NCBI GenBank assembly: GCA_049366815.1
Contig: JBMNCO010000083.1
Location: forward strand, 1-40,056
DNA length: 40,056 nucleotides
DNA from: CAYNYM01 sp049366815
GTDB lineage: Bacteria; Desulfobacterota; DSM-4660; Desulfatiglandales; HGW-15
Direction: 5' to 3'
Shown piece after piece: positions 16,552 to 25,171 of this stretch. The stretch's first letter is position 1. Each line of letters begins with the position of its first letter. A program made the position numbers and the translations under genes. The notes beneath the pieces are model-generated. The model saw only the letters and a program-made list of their open reading frames with translations. It ran no database searches and was not told the DNA's origin.

Positions 16552-17120
16552 GCGGTTTCCCTATTCTTTCTGTCCTTCATGAAACCCTCGATCGTAAAGG
16601 TGCAATAGAGGTTTTCCGGGGCCCGGATATTGGGCACACGGATTCGGATGATGCTGAACCTCAGCAGTTTCGGCGACGTTTCAATCTGAAACAGCATCTC
16701 CTTGAGCTGCCGGATATCCCCCGATACGGTCACATCCAGGGGAACGGTCACATACTCCCCCTGCCCCAGAGGCTTTGGCTCGACAACACGCATGCTCTTG
16801 ATATCGATGCCCTTCTGGTCCGCAATGTCATTGAGCATGTTCTGGATCTCCACCGAGGCCAGGGCAGGGGTCTTCTGGGACAGCAGACCGCTTTCCGCCC
16901 GGGCCAGGGTCCGCTCCCTGGACAACAGAAGGGCCTCCAGGGCCTTTTTTTCCTGTACGGCCTTTCGGTATTTGGACAGTTCTCTTTCCTTGAAGACCAC
17001 CGCATTCCCATCGAGGTGGAGGGCCGGGATGCTCGGATAAAATCGATAAACAGCCCCGGCAAGAAGCAGCAGGATACCGCCGATCAGGAGGAATTTTCTT
17101 TCTTTAGTCAAGGGAATCAT
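16548..17120 (-). CDS. gspM: T2SS assembly platform protein GspM (PilO-like)
   Basis: 190 aa from ATG 17120; an upstream extension in the same frame overlaps gspL and is rejected. One transmembrane helix (FLLIGGILLLLAGAVYRF), a coiled-coil stretch (residues about 45-85) and a periplasmic ferredoxin-like domain (YVTVPLDVTVSGDIRQLKEM, LLRFSIIRIRVPN) match GspM/PilO. It supports GspL and GspF in the inner membrane. It overlaps gspL by 17 bp and gspC by 4 bp. Confidence 0.85.
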   Translation of the reverse strand: MIPLTKERKFLLIGGILLLLAGAVYRFYPSIPALHLDGNAVVFKERELSKYRKAVQEKKALEALLLSRERTLARAESGLLSQKTPALASVEIQNMLNDIADQKGIDIKSMRVVEPKPLGQGEYVTVPLDVTVSGDIRQLKEMLFQIETSPKLLRFSIIRIRVPNIRAPENLYCTFTIEGFMKDRKNRETA

Positions 17121-18339
17121 TGGCCTTACCCGACGGTTCCGGTTTGACGGATTTGAACCCGACGAAAAACCGGTCCTTTCCCATTTGATTGTCTTTGACG
17201 ATCGCCGAGAGAAACACCACGTCCTCAAAAAGGGAGGAGGACTCCAGAAGGGATACCAGATCAGAGGCCGACTGGGCAAATCCGCTCAATCTGATGTCCT
17301 TGTCCGTGAGGGTGAAATCCGTGACCCATGCGGTCTCAGGTATGATCCGGGTCAATTCCCTCAGGATCTCCAGCAGGGAATCGGCCTGCCCCTTTTGGCC
17401 CGTCAAGGCCTCTATCTTTCTATCAAGGACCTTGATGCGCCCCTCCATTTCCGTGATGGCCGCGACCTCCGAGGAAAGATGCCTGATTTCCCTGTCGAGC
17501 GCTTCGAGTCTGCTCTTCTGACGCAAAAGATGTCCGCCGCCCCAGGCCGCACCGGCCAGTATAAAGAGGACAAACAGGCCGATGAGGGCATAGAACCCCA
17601 CCCGGCTCGGTTTTTTCCGCGCCTCCTGAGGGAGCAGGTTGATGCGCACCGGGGCGTCCCACAGGACGGCAAGGGCCAGCCCGAAGGCCGGGACCAGGTC
17701 AGGGGAGGGAATGCCCGCCTTGTTGAGAAGGGACGTCGGAAACCAGGCCGCATCCAGGGGCGTGTTCTCCGCCTTCATCAGGATCTGATCGACGTAACCA
17801 TCCAGAGGATGCGCCTTGTTCCCGGAGAGGAAGGCGTGGGCATTGGCCATGGCCGCCGAAGGCACGCACAGGCCGAACACACCGCCGGGCCATCGCCTGC
17901 AAAAGGCCAGATAGGGTTCGAGGTCGGTCTTTTTGACAAAGGCCAGAAGCACCCGCAATCGATTGTTTTCCCGGTCTTCCTGAATGATCTGGTGATCGAA
18001 ACAGATTTCATCCGCGGAAAGGGGGATGTATTTGTCAATGTCATACTCCAGGGTCGAGCGAAGGTTTTCTCTGACGGCCGCAGGGTATTCGATGACACGG
18101 AAGATGACCTGCTCCCTGGGGATGCCGATCACGAGGTTCCTCGTACCGATCCGGTTTTCGCGCCTGAATTCCGACAGGAACGACGCAATCTCTTCCAGTC
18201 TTTCTCTTACGGATTCGCCCGACTCCATGGCATATACGGCGTGGGCACCCAGTCCCGCGCCGCCGAAGGTCTTTTTCACGTGGGCGAGGATGACTTCTCC
18301 CGGCCTTATCTCAATTCCGATGCTATCCTGAAAAATCAA
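17104..18339 (-). CDS. gspL: T2SS platform protein GspL (PilM-PilN-like)
   Basis: 411 aa. The N-terminal cytoplasmic actin-like (PilM-type) domain begins SIGIEIRPGEVILAHVKK and includes VIGIPREQVIFRVIEYPA. A transmembrane helix (ALIGLFVLFILAGAAW) lies at about residue 255, then a coiled coil and a periplasmic PilN-like domain (IIPETAWVTDFTLTDKDIRL). GspL recruits the ATPase GspE to the membrane. The start is a TTG at 18339, placed by a GGCGGAG ribosome site inside the end of gspK; the genes overlap by 17 bp. Confidence 0.88.
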   Translation of the reverse strand: MIFQDSIGIEIRPGEVILAHVKKTFGGAGLGAHAVYAMESGESVRERLEEIASFLSEFRRENRIGTRNLVIGIPREQVIFRVIEYPAAVRENLRSTLEYDIDKYIPLSADEICFDHQIIQEDRENNRLRVLLAFVKKTDLEPYLAFCRRWPGGVFGLCVPSAAMANAHAFLSGNKAHPLDGYVDQILMKAENTPLDAAWFPTSLLNKAGIPSPDLVPAFGLALAVLWDAPVRINLLPQEARKKPSRVGFYALIGLFVLFILAGAAWGGGHLLRQKSRLEALDREIRHLSSEVAAITEMEGRIKVLDRKIEALTGQKGQADSLLEILRELTRIIPETAWVTDFTLTDKDIRLSGFAQSASDLVSLLESSSLFEDVVFLSAIVKDNQMGKDRFFVGFKSVKPEPSGKANDSLD

Positions 18340-19381
18340 GGGACTTCTCCGCCGATTTCGGCCAAAATTCGATATGGTCCAGCCACTCCAGGGTGCGGTA
18401 TTTGTTCTTGAGCGTGGGATCGAGTTCTATGACGGCCTGCACGCCGCGCCGGGCCGAACCCTCAGGAATACTGCCGACGGCGCTGACCGTATACTGCGGT
18501 ACAAGGTCCGTCGAAAGGTAAGGCGTGATGACCTGAAAGACTTCAGCCCCCACCACCGGCACCGCCTGGGCAATGGACTGGAAGGGCTTTTCGGCCCGGT
18601 ATTCCAGAATCGCCGCAACCAGGTCGTCGGTCATCAATGGAAGGGCGCGAAGGAGACGCGGCGAAGCGGCATTGATGTTGATCCGGCTAGCGGCCGTTGA
18701 AGCGGGCCTCCTGCCGCCCGCCTGGAGGGCTTCCGATTCCTTTCGGGGATAAATGGTGACCATCTCCTGCAACCCCCCATAAAAGATCTCGGGCGTGACC
18801 CCCCTGACCCGGAGCAATTCCTCCACCGAGTCAAAATCGCCGTTCTTTGCGCTGTAGGGCACGGGAAGGGACTGGTAGTAATCATTCTCCGCCCCGTACA
18901 GACGGTGAAGGTCGTCCGCGTCCCGCCAGTCCTGGATGGAGTCGACGATAATGTTTTTCTCCTCGTCCCCCAGATCAAAGGGGTTCAGCATCAGTTGCAG
19001 AAGGGACTGGCCGGCGGTGTTGATATTGATCTTCCCGCTCTCGTTTTCGATCTTTATGTCGATTCGCCCTCCCTTAAAACCAATAGGAGGGATCTCGGAT
19101 CCAATGTGCCAGGCATACTTTTCCTCTTCGGAAAGCAGGGCGTCCTTTTCAAGCCTCAGCGGAAAAACCGGGTCCTTGTGAAGGAGGCCCTGGACGGCAA
19201 GCTCAACGCCGGCCCTGGCGAAATAATAGCCCTGTGTCTCTTCTTTTAAATTGCCGGTGATATGGATCTCCGTCCTCATGGTCCGGGTGAACTCACCCAC
19301 CAGTACGGACAGGAGGGCGAGAATCCACAGGACCAGCACCAGGGCAAAGCCCCGGTTATGTGCGTCAAAACCACGCGCCAT
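18323..19381 (-). CDS. gspK: T2SS minor pseudopilin GspK
   Basis: 352 aa. The prepilin signal is short (MARGFDAHNRG) and the processed helix reads FALVLVLWILALLSVLVGEF. It lacks the Glu at mature position 5, as is normal for GspK, the large tip pseudopilin. The globular part carries DSIQDWRDADD and two helix-hairpin-helix-like segments (KININTAGQSLLQL; RININAASPRLLRALP). It caps the pseudopilus with GspI and GspJ. ATG 19381 shares one base with the gspJ stop codon (TGATG). A longer upstream reading in this frame lies inside gspJ and is not used. Confidence 0.9.
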   Translation of the reverse strand: MARGFDAHNRGFALVLVLWILALLSVLVGEFTRTMRTEIHITGNLKEETQGYYFARAGVELAVQGLLHKDPVFPLRLEKDALLSEEEKYAWHIGSEIPPIGFKGGRIDIKIENESGKININTAGQSLLQLMLNPFDLGDEEKNIIVDSIQDWRDADDLHRLYGAENDYYQSLPVPYSAKNGDFDSVEELLRVRGVTPEIFYGGLQEMVTIYPRKESEALQAGGRRPASTAASRININAASPRLLRALPLMTDDLVAAILEYRAEKPFQSIAQAVPVVGAEVFQVITPYLSTDLVPQYTVSAVGSIPEGSARRGVQAVIELDPTLKNKYRTLEWLDHIEFWPKSAEKSLDFSG

Positions 19382-20046
19382 CAGCGACCTGCTCGTATCG
19401 GGACAATTATATACAGCGGCGCCGCCTTTTCGTCTACCTGAAATCGCACCCTCACGGCATGGGGCAACCCTTCCGCCTGATCCGGCCGAGCCGCTTCCCA
19501 GAAGCTTTGCCAGGAAGATTCCTCGGCAAACAGGGCGTCTGGAGACGGGGCCGCAAGATAATCGAAGCGCGATTCCCTGATATGAGTCAAAAGCGTGTGC
19601 CGGTTCTCCTCTTCCAACGTCTCCTGTGAAACGGTCCCGGGGCTGGAAAACGCCCTCCTTTCGCTGAAGGACACGGTCTGCCACCCCTCATCGTCCGTTT
19701 CGATACGGTAGCGCACCCGGACCGTTCCCGGCGGATCCCCGGGCACAAGGGAAATCTTCGAGGTGAATGCCATCGACGCCTCGTCGCCCTTGAACAGCGC
19801 GCCGGAGTCGTCCTCACCGTCGATCCCGATCGCCGCCGAAGGGTGGCATGAACCGAGCTGTCGTCCCATCAAGGCCAGGACGTATCGGTACCGCTGCTGC
19901 CCCTCGATCGCGGATTCCCCCTTTTCCCAGGCACGTACGCCCAATTGAAACCCGTTCTGGATAACGGTCACAATGACGGCGATGATCGTGAGGGAGATGA
20001 TCAGTTCCAGCAGGGTGAACCCGGCGTTGAGGCCACGCATCCTCAT
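19381..20046 (-). CDS. gspJ: T2SS minor pseudopilin GspJ
   Basis: 221 aa. The prepilin motif NAG|FTLLELIISL has Glu at mature position 5 and is followed by a hydrophobic helix. The remainder (RYRYVLALMGRQLGSCHP, VRVRYRIETDDEGW, AVRVRFQVDEKAAPLYIIV) matches the GspJ beta-sheet fold. It forms the pseudopilus tip with GspI and GspK. It overlaps gspI by 4 bp. Confidence 0.88.
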   Translation of the reverse strand: MRMRGLNAGFTLLELIISLTIIAVIVTVIQNGFQLGVRAWEKGESAIEGQQRYRYVLALMGRQLGSCHPSAAIGIDGEDDSGALFKGDEASMAFTSKISLVPGDPPGTVRVRYRIETDDEGWQTVSFSERRAFSSPGTVSQETLEEENRHTLLTHIRESRFDYLAAPSPDALFAEESSWQSFWEAARPDQAEGLPHAVRVRFQVDEKAAPLYIIVPIRAGR

Positions 20047-20465
20047 TCGGTCTCCATCCTCTCGGCCGTGTGCAGCGTTTCGATGGTGAAGGTCCTTTCG
20101 TGTTCACCGCCGTCCCAGGTGACGTCCAGGGTCAGGTAAAACATCTTTTCAAGGGTTTTCGGGCTCTCCCCCGGATCCTCCTGCGGGGCTGCCAAGGCAA
20201 CGGTCAGCCTCCAGCGGTAACCCTCTTCAATGTCCCCTTCGGTCTCTCCCTCCCTCAGTCTCTCGGCCAGGAGCACTTCCTCCATCTTGGCCCGGGCATG
20301 GAAGATGGCCCGGGTGTATCCGTCCGACACGTCGGCCGATTTCAACCCCTGGGAAAACAGTTGAAAGATGACCACCAGAGAAACGGCCAGGATCATGATG
20401 GCGGTCAGGACCTCGATGAGTGTAAATCCCGCGCCGCGCTTTGTCTCAACTCTCGGACGTGTCAT
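20043..20465 (-). CDS. gspI: T2SS minor pseudopilin GspI
   Basis: 140 aa. The prepilin motif GAG|FTLIEVLTAIMILAVSL has Glu at mature position 5. A KMEEVL segment and a short beta domain are typical of GspI, the first tip subunit to assemble. It overlaps gspH by 20 bp upstream and gspJ by 4 bp downstream. Confidence 0.87.
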   Translation of the reverse strand: MTRPRVETKRGAGFTLIEVLTAIMILAVSLVVIFQLFSQGLKSADVSDGYTRAIFHARAKMEEVLLAERLREGETEGDIEEGYRWRLTVALAAPQEDPGESPKTLEKMFYLTLDVTWDGGEHERTFTIETLHTAERMETE

Positions 20466-20991
20466 TTTGCTTGATTTCGACCGACCCCGTGATCATATCG
20501 ATGGAAAGGCTGAAACGCCTCTCTTCCTTATCCATCATGGTGACTTGTCCTCCGCTGGTTCCCCCGCCGGGGAAAAACAGGACCTTGAAGACGCCCGCCT
20601 GGGGGGTTCCTCCGTCAAAGGCCGTCGCCTCCTCGAAACGCATTCCCTCCGGGGGGAGATAGACCTTTTCATCCCTCCCCGCGGGGGCGGCGCCCGAATC
20701 CCCGCCCTCTTCCGGCGTTTCAAGCGGCCCGACCGTCAATCTGTCGGCATGAAGGTCAAAGACCGCCGCGTATGGGGCATTCCTGGTGATCGCCTGACTC
20801 CGGGCGTACCGCAACAGGGCGGAAATTTCCCTCACGCCCGCCTCTGCATGCATTCGACCGAGGGATTTTGCCAGATTGGGAACAACGAAGGCGGTTATCA
20901 GACTGATCAGAAGAAGGACGACGATCAATTCGAGGAGGGTAAACCCTGACATTGCAAAAGTCGAGGATGCCGCCCTATCCCTCTTCTTCAT
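20446..20991 (-). CDS. gspH: T2SS minor pseudopilin GspH
   Basis: 181 aa from ATG 20991. The prepilin motif MSG|FTLLELIVVLLLISLI has Glu at mature position 5, followed by REISALLRYARSQAITRNAP, the classic GspH/FimT signature. The acidic Gly-rich loop near residues 95-110 is longer than usual. A longer open frame extends upstream into gspG, but the Lys/Arg-rich leader beginning MKKRDR supports 20991. It overlaps gspG by 17 bp. Confidence 0.88.
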   Translation of the reverse strand: MKKRDRAASSTFAMSGFTLLELIVVLLLISLITAFVVPNLAKSLGRMHAEAGVREISALLRYARSQAITRNAPYAAVFDLHADRLTVGPLETPEEGGDSGAAPAGRDEKVYLPPEGMRFEEATAFDGGTPQAGVFKVLFFPGGGTSGGQVTMMDKEERRFSLSIDMITGSVEIKQNDTSES

Positions 20992-21421
20992 CACCGATAT
21001 TTTTCCAGTTGACGATGTCTTCGTTTTGGCCCTCGCCCCCGGGCACCCCGTCGGCTCCGTAGGAAATGATGTCATAATAGCCGTGATCTCCCGGGTATTT
21101 GTACACATAAGGGTTCCCCCAGGGATCCTGAGGAACGGCCTTCGGCAAATAAGGGCCCTCCCAATTCTTGGCATCCTCGGGCTGAACCCTCAGGGCGTTG
21201 AGGCCCTGTTCCACCGAGGGGAACTTGCCCACGTCAAGGCGGTATGTATCCAGGGCCGTCTCCAGAAGCGATATCTGGGCCTTGGCCGCATTCTGCTTGG
21301 CCTTCTCGGTCTTGCCGAACATCTTCGGCGCAACGAGCGCCGCCAAAAGCCCAAGGATCACCATCACGATCAGGAGTTCGATGAGCGTAAATCCACGTTC
21401 TTTTCTCTTTTTTCGCAACAT
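20975..21421 (-). CDS. gspG: T2SS major pseudopilin GspG
   Basis: 148 aa. Leader MLRKKRKERG, cleavage before FTLIELLIVMVILGLLAALV, Glu at mature position 5. Conserved GspG features follow: LDTYRLDVGKFPSVEQGLNA, GPYLPKAVPQDPWGNPY and the Ca-binding C-terminal loop GYYDIISYGADGVPGGEG. It polymerises into the pseudopilus. A TTTCACC/GGTGAAA inverted repeat sits at 21431-21446, just before the AAGGA ribosome site. The MITE-like repeat between gspF and gspG may separate its transcript from gspEF. Confidence 0.95.
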   Translation of the reverse strand: MLRKKRKERGFTLIELLIVMVILGLLAALVAPKMFGKTEKAKQNAAKAQISLLETALDTYRLDVGKFPSVEQGLNALRVQPEDAKNWEGPYLPKAVPQDPWGNPYVYKYPGDHGYYDIISYGADGVPGGEGQNEDIVNWKNIGDEEEG

Positions 21422-21448
21422 AACAGTCCTTTCACCCCGGTGAAATGT

Positions 21449-21780
21449 TAAAGTAGCTGTTCAGGTCGGTTAGGCTGTAGGCTGAAGGCTATGAGATTCC
21501 ATCCAGAAGTACATGATTTCTGGATGGTGCGCTCTGCTGTCGGCATTCAGCCTCATGCCTTGTCTTTGCATAGCTTTTGCTGATAGCTGAAAGCTGATAG
21601 CTGATAACTGAAAGCTGATCGCTGATAACTGATCGCTCTTACCGCGAATCCGGGGATGCCCATTTCCGGATGTGCACCAGCTAATTCAAACGCTCCGAGT
21701 CTCCTATGATCACGCCTGTCCCCTTCCTGCGACACCTCACAGCCTCAATGCCTACAGCCTATCCACCTGAGTAGTTAAAT
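21449..21780. repeat. Composite repeat B, complete copy with terminal inverted repeats (gspF-gspG)
   Basis: The gspF-gspG gap is almost entirely one element. Its left end (TGTTCAGG...TAGGCTGTAGGCTGAAG, about 21455-21490) is an imperfect inverted copy of its right end (about 21735-21778). Inside are a CCATCCAGAA-type hairpin (21499-21526), a degenerate GCTGATA heptamer tract (21580-21638) and a conserved tail GGGGATGCCCATTTCCGGAT. No coding sequence is seen. It behaves like a non-autonomous MITE. Confidence 0.7.
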
Positions 21781-21781
21781 A

Positions 21782-23011
21782 TTAAAAGGGTATCTCGTTC
21801 ATACTGAAGACCCCCATCAGCATGGCGATGACGATAAAGCCGACCACCAACCCCATGAAGAGGATCATGACCGGTTCGAGAAGGCCGATGAGCTGTCTGA
21901 TGGTTTCTCTTGTCGCCCTTTCATAATTCTTGGCGACCTGGAGCAGCATCTCATCCAGTCTTCCGGACTCTTCCCCCACCATGATCATCTGGATGCCCAG
22001 GGAAGGCAGAATTTTCGCATCCTCGAGGGATTTGGACAACCGGTCGCCCTCTTTGACCCTGGCATGCACGGACTTCATGGCCCCCGCAATCACCGAATTA
22101 CCGATAATGTCCCGGACCAGATCAAGGGCCTGCAGGATCTGAACGCCGCTCCTGAGGAGCACGCCGAGAGTCCTCGCAAAACGGGCCGTCTCAATCTTCG
22201 AGATGAGCGCCCCCAGGACAGGCACGCGCAGTTTCGTCCGGTCGATGCGCATGCGCCCTCCCGGGGTCCGTCTGTACCGGTCCCACATGATCCAGCAGGC
22301 CGCCACAACCAGGGGGAATGACCACCACCAGTTCTTCAACACCGTGCTGAGGTTGAGGAGTACCTTCGTGGACAGGGGCATCGCGGTTCCGAGATCGGAA
22401 AAGATCACGGCGAACTTGGGAATGACAAAGGTCAAAAGAACAATGAGCGACACGCCTCCAACCAGGACGAGGAATGCCGGGTATATCATGGAGGAAAGGA
22501 TATATCCCTTGAGTTCTTGAGAGGCCTCCAGAAAGAGACCGAGTCGCTTCAGGGTGTCCTCCAAAACCCCGCCGATTTCACCCGCCTTGACCATGTTGAC
22601 ATAGAAGGTCGAAAAGGCCTCCGGGTACCGCGCCATGGCATCGGAAAGATACGCGCCCCCCTGAACCGACTTGAGGATCTCCCCGATGACGGCCCTGAAC
22701 CTCTCTTTTTCAATCAGATCGATCAGGACGGACAGCGCACGGTCCACCGGCATTCCGGCCTCGAGCAACACCGCCAGGTCCGTGGTAAAGACCATGACAT
22801 CCTTGGACGAAATGCGAAAAAAAAAGGAACTGAACCTTTTTGTCAGTCTTGAGCGGGCCGCCTCGGAACCGCCTTCCGCCGCATGAATCCGGATGGGGAT
22901 ATAGCCCTGATTCTGAAGCCTTCGGACGGCACTCCTTTCGTCTTCGGCACTGAGGGTCCCCTTTGTGATCTTTCCTGAGGCGTCGGCAACCTTATATGAA
23001 TAGGCCGGCAT
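21782..23011 (-). CDS. gspF: T2SS inner-membrane platform protein GspF
   Basis: 409 aa from ATG 23011; a TTG 15 nt upstream is the alternative. It begins PAYSYKVADASGKITKGTLS and has two T2SSF domains, near residues 70-190 (FTTDLAVLLEAGMPVDRALS) and 270-395 (FARTLGVLLRSGVQILQALD). Transmembrane helices lie near 165-195, 220-240 and 380-405. The final one reads LLEPVMILFMGLVVGFIVIA. GspF couples the GspE motor to pseudopilus growth. It is isolated from both neighbours by copies of repeat B. Confidence 0.93.
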   Translation of the reverse strand: MPAYSYKVADASGKITKGTLSAEDERSAVRRLQNQGYIPIRIHAAEGGSEAARSRLTKRFSSFFFRISSKDVMVFTTDLAVLLEAGMPVDRALSVLIDLIEKERFRAVIGEILKSVQGGAYLSDAMARYPEAFSTFYVNMVKAGEIGGVLEDTLKRLGLFLEASQELKGYILSSMIYPAFLVLVGGVSLIVLLTFVIPKFAVIFSDLGTAMPLSTKVLLNLSTVLKNWWWSFPLVVAACWIMWDRYRRTPGGRMRIDRTKLRVPVLGALISKIETARFARTLGVLLRSGVQILQALDLVRDIIGNSVIAGAMKSVHARVKEGDRLSKSLEDAKILPSLGIQMIMVGEESGRLDEMLLQVAKNYERATRETIRQLIGLLEPVMILFMGLVVGFIVIAMLMGVFSMNEIPF

Positions 23012-23040
23012 GTCTGTTGTGATCAAACCTCATCGTGTTT

Positions 23041-23230
23041 CCTTGTTTCCATCCGGAGACACATGATTTCTGGATGGAGCTATCAGCTGTCAGCATTCAG
23101 CGTTCAGCATAATACTAATACCTTTTCTTTGCAGAGCTTTTGCTGACAGCTGATAGCTGATCGCTGATCGCTGACCGCTGATCGCTCTCATCGCGGATCC
23201 GGGAATGCCCGTTTCCGCATTCGCACCAGG
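23041..23230. repeat. Composite repeat B, truncated copy (gspE-gspF)
   Basis: In the same order as the gspF-gspG copy it holds a TTTCTGGATGG hairpin (23047-23079), a CAGCATTCAGC segment, CTTTGCAGAGCTTTTGCTGA, a GCTGATA/GCTGATC heptamer tract (23143-23187) and the tail CGGGAATGCCCGTTTCCG ending GCACCAG. The outer inverted-repeat ends are missing. No coding sequence was found in the whole 23012-23302 gap. Confidence 0.7.
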
Positions 23231-23302
23231 GTGTGGGCGCGGCGCCCTGAACAGAAGCAAATATCCTGTCAAAAAGTCATTTTTTTGACAAGACGCGTCA
23301 AA

Positions 23303-24835
23303 TCAACCTTCAACCGTGACCCGCAGGACATCCCGTATTGTGGTCACACCCCTTTTCACCTTTCGCCACCCGTCCTGCCGCAGGGTTACGAGCCCCTTTT
23401 CAATAGCGAGCCGCCGGATCCGCTCCGCATCGGAATTGGCCATGATCTCCCTCCGGATATCATCATCCACCGGCAGGTATTCGAAGATCCCGGTTCGACC
23501 TCTGAACCCCGTGTTGCGGCACTCCAGGCACCCCTTTCCTTCGAAAAACTGCATGTCAGCCCCCTCTTCAGGACTCATGTCCATGGCCCGGATCAGTTTG
23601 TCCTCGGGGTCGGCCTTGTGCCTGCAGCTTGGGCAGATCACCCGGACGAGGCGCTGGGCCAGGACCCCCAGCAGGGTGGATGCCAGGAGAAAATTCTCCA
23701 CGCCCATGTCCAGGAGCCTGGTAATGGCGCCCACCGAATCGTTGGTATGGAGCGTACTGAAGAGCAGGTGCCCGGTGAGGGCCGACTGGATGGCGATCTC
23801 GGCCGTCTCATGGTCACGGATCTCCCCGACGAGGATGATGTCCGGGTCCTGCCGCACGATCGACCGCAGCCCCTGTGCGAAGGTCAGGCCGATCTTGGGA
23901 CTGACCTGTATCTGGTTCACACCCCTGAGCTGATACTCCACCGGATCCTCGAGGGTAATGATCTTGTTTTCCGGAGAAACAATCTTGGCCAGGGTCGTGT
24001 AGAGGGTCGACGTCTTTCCGCTCCCCGTCGGACCGGTGACCAGAATCATCCCGTAGGGTTGATAAATCAGGCGCTGATATCCCTCCCGCAGCTCCTCGGG
24101 AAAGCCCAGCCTTTCCAGATCGAGGATGAGATTCTCCCGGTCGAGTATCCGCATGACCAGGCTCTCCCCGAAAAGGGTCGGGATGGTGGATACGCGAAAG
24201 TCGATTTCCCGGTCCGTAATCCGCAGCTTGATCCTCCCGTCCTGGGGCAGGCGCCTTTCGGAGATGTCGAGCTTTGCCATGATCTTGAGCCGGGATATCA
24301 CGGCGGCCTGGAAACGCTTGGGGGGCGATTCGATTTCGTGCAGCACGCCGTCGATCCGGTACCTCACGCTGAATTCGTTTTCAAAGGGTTCGAAGTGGAT
24401 ATCACTGGCCTTCAGCTCCACGGCGTTGAGAATGAGTCGATTCACCAGGCGGATGATCGGGGCCTCTGAGGCCATATCGATGAGGTGATCGATATCTGCA
24501 TCCCCGTTGCTCGAGATCTCGGCGATATTTTTGTCGGCCTCCTCGATGATCGTCTCCATGGACTGGCGACCCGCGCCATAGAGCCGCTCGATGCTGTCAA
24601 GGATGTCCTCGGCCCGACCCAGACAGATCTCCAGATTACGACCAAAGGCGAATCTGAGGGACTCGACGGTCTGCGCGTCCTCCGGTTCGGCCATGGCGAT
24701 GCGAAGTGTGGAATCCCTGATCTCCAGCGGCACGAATTTCGCATGCTTCATAAACCGGACAGAGAGGTTGTCCAGTTCCACCGGTTCTCTGGGATAATCC
24801 TGCGCTTTGACTTGCATTGTTCTGGGATCGGTCAT
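23303..24835 (-). CDS. gspE: T2SS motor ATPase GspE
   Basis: 510 aa. The N-terminal MshEN-like domain (1-110) binds GspL. The catalytic part has ASDIHFEPFE, Walker A GPTGSGKT (268-275), Asp box TLEDPVEYQ, Walker B DIILVGEIRD (332-341) and His box STLHTNDSVG. The zinc-binding tetracysteine CPSC...CLEC (401-404, 436-439) marks it as T2SS/T4P-type. It powers pseudopilus assembly in the cytoplasm. The gene order E-F-G-H-I-J-K-L-M-C-D differs from the enterobacterial C-to-M order. No strong Shine-Dalgarno precedes the chosen ATG, and no prepilin peptidase gene is nearby. Confidence 0.95.
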   Translation of the reverse strand: MTDPRTMQVKAQDYPREPVELDNLSVRFMKHAKFVPLEIRDSTLRIAMAEPEDAQTVESLRFAFGRNLEICLGRAEDILDSIERLYGAGRQSMETIIEEADKNIAEISSNGDADIDHLIDMASEAPIIRLVNRLILNAVELKASDIHFEPFENEFSVRYRIDGVLHEIESPPKRFQAAVISRLKIMAKLDISERRLPQDGRIKLRITDREIDFRVSTIPTLFGESLVMRILDRENLILDLERLGFPEELREGYQRLIYQPYGMILVTGPTGSGKTSTLYTTLAKIVSPENKIITLEDPVEYQLRGVNQIQVSPKIGLTFAQGLRSIVRQDPDIILVGEIRDHETAEIAIQSALTGHLLFSTLHTNDSVGAITRLLDMGVENFLLASTLLGVLAQRLVRVICPSCRHKADPEDKLIRAMDMSPEEGADMQFFEGKGCLECRNTGFRGRTGIFEYLPVDDDIRREIMANSDAERIRRLAIEKGLVTLRQDGWRKVKRGVTTIRDVLRVTVEG

Positions 24836-25171
24836 GGGCTACCATCACGGCTGCTTGTTCAGGAACGTACCGGGCCTCTGATTCACCGGTCCCGGCAGAG
24901 GGCCTCAAAAGGTCACCTTTGGGGGACGCAGGACCGATCGCTCTGAGGGAGACACGGCCCGACAAAATCTTATTGACACCATTGAACAGCAGACATTATC
25001 CTGACACGGATAATGCATACAATGGGTCGTCGGATAACTCTTTTAAATAACGGGAATATAGAAAATTTGCCATCCAGTGTCAATGTGTAATGTGGCAGGA
25101 TGGTTTTCCCTGTCTCTGGCTTTTACCGCCTATTCACAGCTTTCGAAAATCTTTTTTAGGAGTGTAACATC
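24836..25171. promoter_or_regulatory. Divergent intergenic region between gspE and the 25172 gene
   Basis: No gene is seen here. TTGACA at 24973-24978 and TATCCT/TTATCC at 24996-25002 are possible -35/-10 elements for the rightward gene. An inverted repeat ATTATCC-TGACAC-GGATAAT (24995-25014) overlaps the -10 and could be an operator. The rightward gene has an AGGAG ribosome site before 25172. The leftward promoter for gspE was not identified. Confidence 0.4.

Noticed and set aside
21580..23190. CRISPR-like appearance of the GCTGATA tracts
   Set aside because: The unit is 7 bases, contiguous and degenerate. There are no spacers of regular length and no cas genes.
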